Shown in pieces: positions 61,316 to 64,000 of a stretch of 64,000 nt of DNA (position 1 is the first letter of the stretch; every line of letters begins with the position of its first letter). The position numbers were made by a program, and so were the translations under genes. The notes under the pieces are model-generated. The model was not told where the DNA came from. It made no database searches and saw nothing but the letters and a program-made list of their open reading frames with translations. The stretch comes from Nakamurella endophytica (GTDB lineage Bacteria > Actinomycetota > Actinomycetes > Mycobacteriales > Nakamurellaceae), in the NCBI RefSeq assembly GCF_014646215.1, contig NZ_BMNA01000007.1:62001-126000 (forward strand), written 5' to 3'.

Positions 61316-61616
61316 ACCGCAGGCCGCGGCGGGCACCACCAGGTGCTCGCCGTCGGCCGCCGCGCCGGCACACACGCCCGCCTACGGATCGGCCACCGAG
61401 CCGGACCACACCGTCACAAGACAGGCCGCACGCACGGTGTTGCCCCCAGCCGCCGCACCGTCGGAGCCACCTATCAGCCGCCAGCGCCTCCCCGCCCAAA
61501 TGTCGACGAACAGCAGCCCCGCGTGGACCAACCACGCCCCGCTGTGATCAACACCGGCGCCCTAGGCCGGCGTGTACGCCGAAATGCTGCCAGCGTGGTC
61601 ACTACCGTCTGACGGC
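61316..61616. other. 300-bp spacer between the Lsr2 paralogues
   Basis: No gene with support. The promoter for the second paralogue must lie near its end; no clear ribosome site precedes ATG 61617, so that transcript may be leaderless. Confidence 0.4.
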
Positions 61617-61982
61617 ATGGCAGCAGTCACCCACACCCACCTGGTCGACGATCTCGACGGCGCCACCGACGACGTCGCCACCGTCCGCTTCGCCCTCGAC
61701 GGCCGCGACTACGAGATCGACCTCAGCAAGGGCAATCAACAGCTGCTTCGCAAGGAGCTGGACCCCTACCTGACCCACGCCCGTCGACTCCCCGGCCCCG
61801 CTGGGCGACCCGCCCGCAACCGCGTCGGCACCTCCGGCAGCCGCTCCCGCGAACAGCTGCACGCCATCCGCGAATGGGCCAACCGCAACGGCTACCCAGT
61901 CTCGCCCCGCGGCCGCCTGTCCAACGACGTCCTCACGGCCTTCGACGACGCCCACCCCACCACCCCCACCGCAGCCGAGTAG
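61617..61982 (+). CDS. lsr2: Lsr2-like nucleoid protein, paralogue 2
   Basis: The 121-residue protein has the N-terminal oligomerisation part (LVDDLDGATDDVATVRFALD, YEIDLSKGNQQLLRKELDPY) and the C-terminal DNA-binding part (LHAIREWANRNGYPVSPRGR). It is complete, including the RGR motif in the AT minor-groove loop. Plasmid-borne Lsr2 can act like a stealth protein that keeps foreign genes silent and reduces fitness cost. It lies one gene length downstream of paralogue 1, to which it is clearly related but diverged. Confidence 0.92.
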   Translation: MAAVTHTHLVDDLDGATDDVATVRFALDGRDYEIDLSKGNQQLLRKELDPYLTHARRLPGPAGRPARNRVGTSGSRSREQLHAIREWANRNGYPVSPRGRLSNDVLTAFDDAHPTTPTAAE

Positions 61983-62146
61983 CCCCCGCAGAGCCACACA
62001 CCGGGACCAGTCAAGCGGCACGCCACCAGCCTGTCGCCCGCGAAAGGGCACGCCTCGACCAACCAGCCAGTACGTTGCCCACCACGACCACCTCGACGGT
62101 GGTGACGACGAAGCGCCCGATGCAAGGGCGAAGAAGGGTGGCTGCG

Positions 62147-62371
62147 ATGGCGGTATCGGTGAACCTGGCCAAGGCACTGGACAAGGCCTGGGAAGACAAG
62201 GACCTCGATCAGCTACTAGCAGCGCCGCCCTCGGCGCTGGCCGGCCTGACCGAACGGCACGACCAAGTCCTTGCCGAAACCTTCGGGATCCGCACGCTGG
62301 CCGACCTGGGATCCAACAAGTACTTCGCCCTCGCCGGCGCCCTCGTCGCCCTGTCCACCAAGACCGGCTGA
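62147..62371 (+). CDS. Small helical protein with helix-hairpin-helix-like motif
   Basis: ATG 62147 follows GAAGGG; 74 residues. ALDKAWEDKDLDQLLAAPPS and LAGLTERHDQVLAETFGIRT lead into LADLGSNKYFALAGALVAL. The order short helix, proline turn, FGIRTLADL resembles a single helix-hairpin-helix-type module. Proteins of this kind occur widely in bacteria as stand-alone small ORFs with unknown role. Codon use fits a real gene. Confidence 0.65.
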   Translation: MAVSVNLAKALDKAWEDKDLDQLLAAPPSALAGLTERHDQVLAETFGIRTLADLGSNKYFALAGALVALSTKTG

Positions 62372-62385
62372 CCCTCTGACGGGGA

Positions 62386-63402
62386 GTGCGCCGGCCCGTT
62401 CACGGCCCGACGCCCGCCACCCGAGGCGCGACTCGATCTGATTGCGAGCTGGCGACCAGTTGCCGTGCACGGACAAGCAGTCCAGTCGTGGCCATTCACC
62501 CGGTCCACGCGACAACCCTGGCACGCCTGCTGGACCGCACGGTACTGGGCGGTCGACAAGTCGTGCACGCCACTGCACGGACGTTGTCCGTGCACTGCTC
62601 GGCTGAGGCGACCTGGCCCGCCTGGCAAGCTGGACGATCCGTCCTCGACCGCAGCGGACGATGGCCGATGCTGGTCACCTCGTTCGACCGACCCGGCGAT
62701 CCAGGCTGGCTGGACCTGGCATACGCCGGCGACCCGGACGACGAGGGCATCGCCGCGGACCTGGCCGCCGCCGAAACGGTCGATCCGTGAGCCTGCTTCA
62801 ACCGCTGGGCTGAAGACCCACTCGATCAAGACTTCCTCCAACTGATCGTCGACCAGGACCCCCTGCTCACCTCGCAGGACCTGCAAACGCTAACAGCGGT
62901 ACACGCCAGCATGGTCAGCGCGGAACGACTGCGCTTCGACCGCCGGGTAGCCGCCAGCGGCGGCCTGCCAGAACCCGAGGACGAAACCTGGCTCGACCGC
63001 GAAACGCTGTGGCTCGAGCCCACCGGCCAACCGTGCGCACTGCTGTTACTACCCACCGACAAGACCTGGCGCGCAGCAGCGCAGGCGTCCTACTTCGGCG
63101 TTCACGGATGGGACGCCGCCCCAGAAAGCACCCGCGAAAGCGCCTTCATCGCCACCGTCCACCAATGGTCTGACCGCTACGGTGCCGAGCTCGTCGCCTC
63201 GTGGGGCACCACGCTGCAGTTCGTCGCAACCCACCCACCAGCACCGACGAAGCCATCAAACTCGCAGGACAACTGCTCACCATCGGCGGCAGCCTCGAGA
63301 TACCGCAACGCGACCCTGGCCACCGCACTCATGCACACCCACTTCTGGTTCCTCCACGACCGCCCCTTACCCCCCGGAAACCACGGACTTCCGCCCCCAT
63401 AA
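62386..63402 (+). pseudogene. DUF4253-like gene disrupted by nonsense and frameshift changes
   Basis: In one frame the sequence reads GRWPMLVTSFDRPGDPGWLD and ends ETVDP before TGA (62788-62790), then continues ACFNRWAEDPLDQDFLQLIV in the same frame. A TGG instead of TGA would join them as DPWACFNRW. Further on, ALLLLPTDKTWRAAAQASYF and WSDRYGAELVASWGTTLQF have the DUF4253 pattern. Near 63235 coding sense moves to another frame (PPTSTDEAIKLAGQLLTIGG) and returns near 63295 (RNATLATALMHTHFWFLHDR). So one nonsense and two compensating frameshifts are inferred. The true 5' end is unclear. A start at ATG 62911 could give a truncated protein. Confidence 0.6.
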
Positions 63403-63747
63403 GCCGCCCTGTCCGCCCCAGACAGCAGCAACGTCCCGATCCACCACGACTGGGCAGATGTCCTGGCCGTCAACGGGCCGCTGGCCGCAGCTGCCACTGG
63501 CCGGCCGAGTCGAGCTCAGCACCGGACGATCACACCGCTGCGTCAAATCGCCAGCGCAGCGCCACAGCTGCCGGAACCGACCGTCGGTCGCCATACGTCG
63601 CCGAAACAACCGGGTCGCTCGCGCGGCGTTGATCCGCATTCACCCGGGTGGCTGGTCCTCACCAAGTGTCCGTTGAGGATCGGTCGTGGTGCTGCATGCT
63701 GCGGCGTGCAGCGTTCTGTACGGCGGGTCGACGGTTCAGGGGATGGT
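63403..63747. other. 345-bp region with possible coding debris
   Basis: One plus-strand frame after 63405 reads SSNVPIHHDWADVLAVNGPL, which looks protein-like but soon breaks. It may belong to the decayed gene upstream or to a lost neighbour. Nothing else is supported. Confidence 0.35.
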
Positions 63748-64000
63748 GTGAGACGCGTGATCGCCGCCGCCTTGGTCGCGGCCCTCGGCCTGGTGGTGTC
63801 CGGGTGTTCGGCCGATCCGCTGCGTGCGTACACCCAGGACGGCAGCTACACCGATCAGTACAAGGCGGCAGTGGCCGGCTTCGTCCAAGCCGTGCACGAC
63901 CGTGACGCCGTGTGGCTCGTCGCGCACAACTACCCCGGCACCGACCAAGTACCGGGAGGCACGATGGCCGGAATACGGGAGCTGTTGGACCGCTACGGCG
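63748..64000 (+). CDS. Lipoprotein, N-terminal part, runs off the window
   Basis: GTG 63748 (an alternative GTG lies at 63757) starts VRRVIAAALVAALGLVVSGC, a clear lipoprotein signal with lipobox VSGC. SYTDQYKAAVAGFVQAVHDR and DAVWLVAHNYPGTDQVPGG follow. The gene continues past 64000. The early helix recalls NTF2-like lipoproteins of secretion clusters, but too little is visible for a family call. Confidence 0.7.
   Translation, partial: MRRVIAAALVAALGLVVSGCSADPLRAYTQDGSYTDQYKAAVAGFVQAVHDRDAVWLVAHNYPGTDQVPGGTMAGIRELLDRYG

Noticed and set aside
1-64000. tRNA, rRNA, CRISPR, integrase and att sites
   Set aside because: None was recognised by eye. A covariance-model scan would be needed to exclude small RNAs.

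Overview
The window is uniformly high-GC DNA from an actinomycete. Supporting signs are Lsr2 nucleoid proteins, the arsenate reductase and CsoR types, a Tad pilus operon containing a LysM-BTAD protein, frequent GTG starts and stop/start overlaps, and an actinobacterial-type (SCO6880-like) type IV secretion operon. The family cannot be fixed from the sequence. The content is that of a mobile replicon or integrated conjugative element: metal resistance, conjugation, pilus, toxin-antitoxin, an IS element, a primase-type replication protein and two Lsr2 paralogues. No relaxase, integrase or ParB is visible, so plasmid versus integrated element stays open.

Layout. (1) 1-9.2 kb, copper: the end of a Csp-like copper-storage protein, a DUF6153-like protein, a DUF305 lipoprotein and an L,D-transpeptidase on the plus strand. 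Convergent to these is csoR-copZ-copA-(CopB-like ATPase) behind a visible CsoR-type operator. (2) 9.4-18.5 kb, arsenic/cadmium/other metals: a CmtR-like regulator with a CDF exporter, a MerR regulator with a YnfA-like protein, and a five-gene or longer ars operon (arsM, acr3, fused arsC, flavoprotein, two arsC) divergent from arsR. The module sits between the two halves of a broken helix-turn-helix gene. (3) 18.6-32.5 kb: a minus-strand conjugation operon of twelve genes, mostly overlapping by 4 bp, from a ParA-like protein through VirB2-, VirB8-, VirB6-, VirB4- and VirD4-like proteins to an NlpC/P60 hydrolase and a lipoprotein. (4) 33.3-36.6 kb: small regulators and an Xre-RES toxin-antitoxin pair. 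(5) 36.8-49.5 kb: a minus-strand Tad/Flp pilus operon. (6) 49.3-54 kb: a diverged 630-bp duplication at an offset of 4001 bp, an intact IS481-type element, a chimeric lipoprotein/FN3 locus and small genes. (7) 54.6-62.4 kb: a DinB-like protein, an AlpA-like and a ribbon-helix-helix regulator divergent from each other, the replication protein and the Lsr2 paralogues. (8) 62.4-64 kb: a decayed DUF4253-like gene and the start of another lipoprotein.

How it fits together. The metal modules would detoxify Cu(I) by export, sequestration and cell-wall change. They would detoxify arsenic by reduction, As(III) export and methylation. The conjugation operon encodes the mating channel, and a complete Tad pilus is carried on the same element; a role of the pilus as mating adhesin is an inference. 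Several genes carry clear inactivating changes (nonsense codons at expected Trp positions, a lost start codon, frameshifts, a split gene), so the element looks mosaic and partly decaying, unless these are assembly errors.
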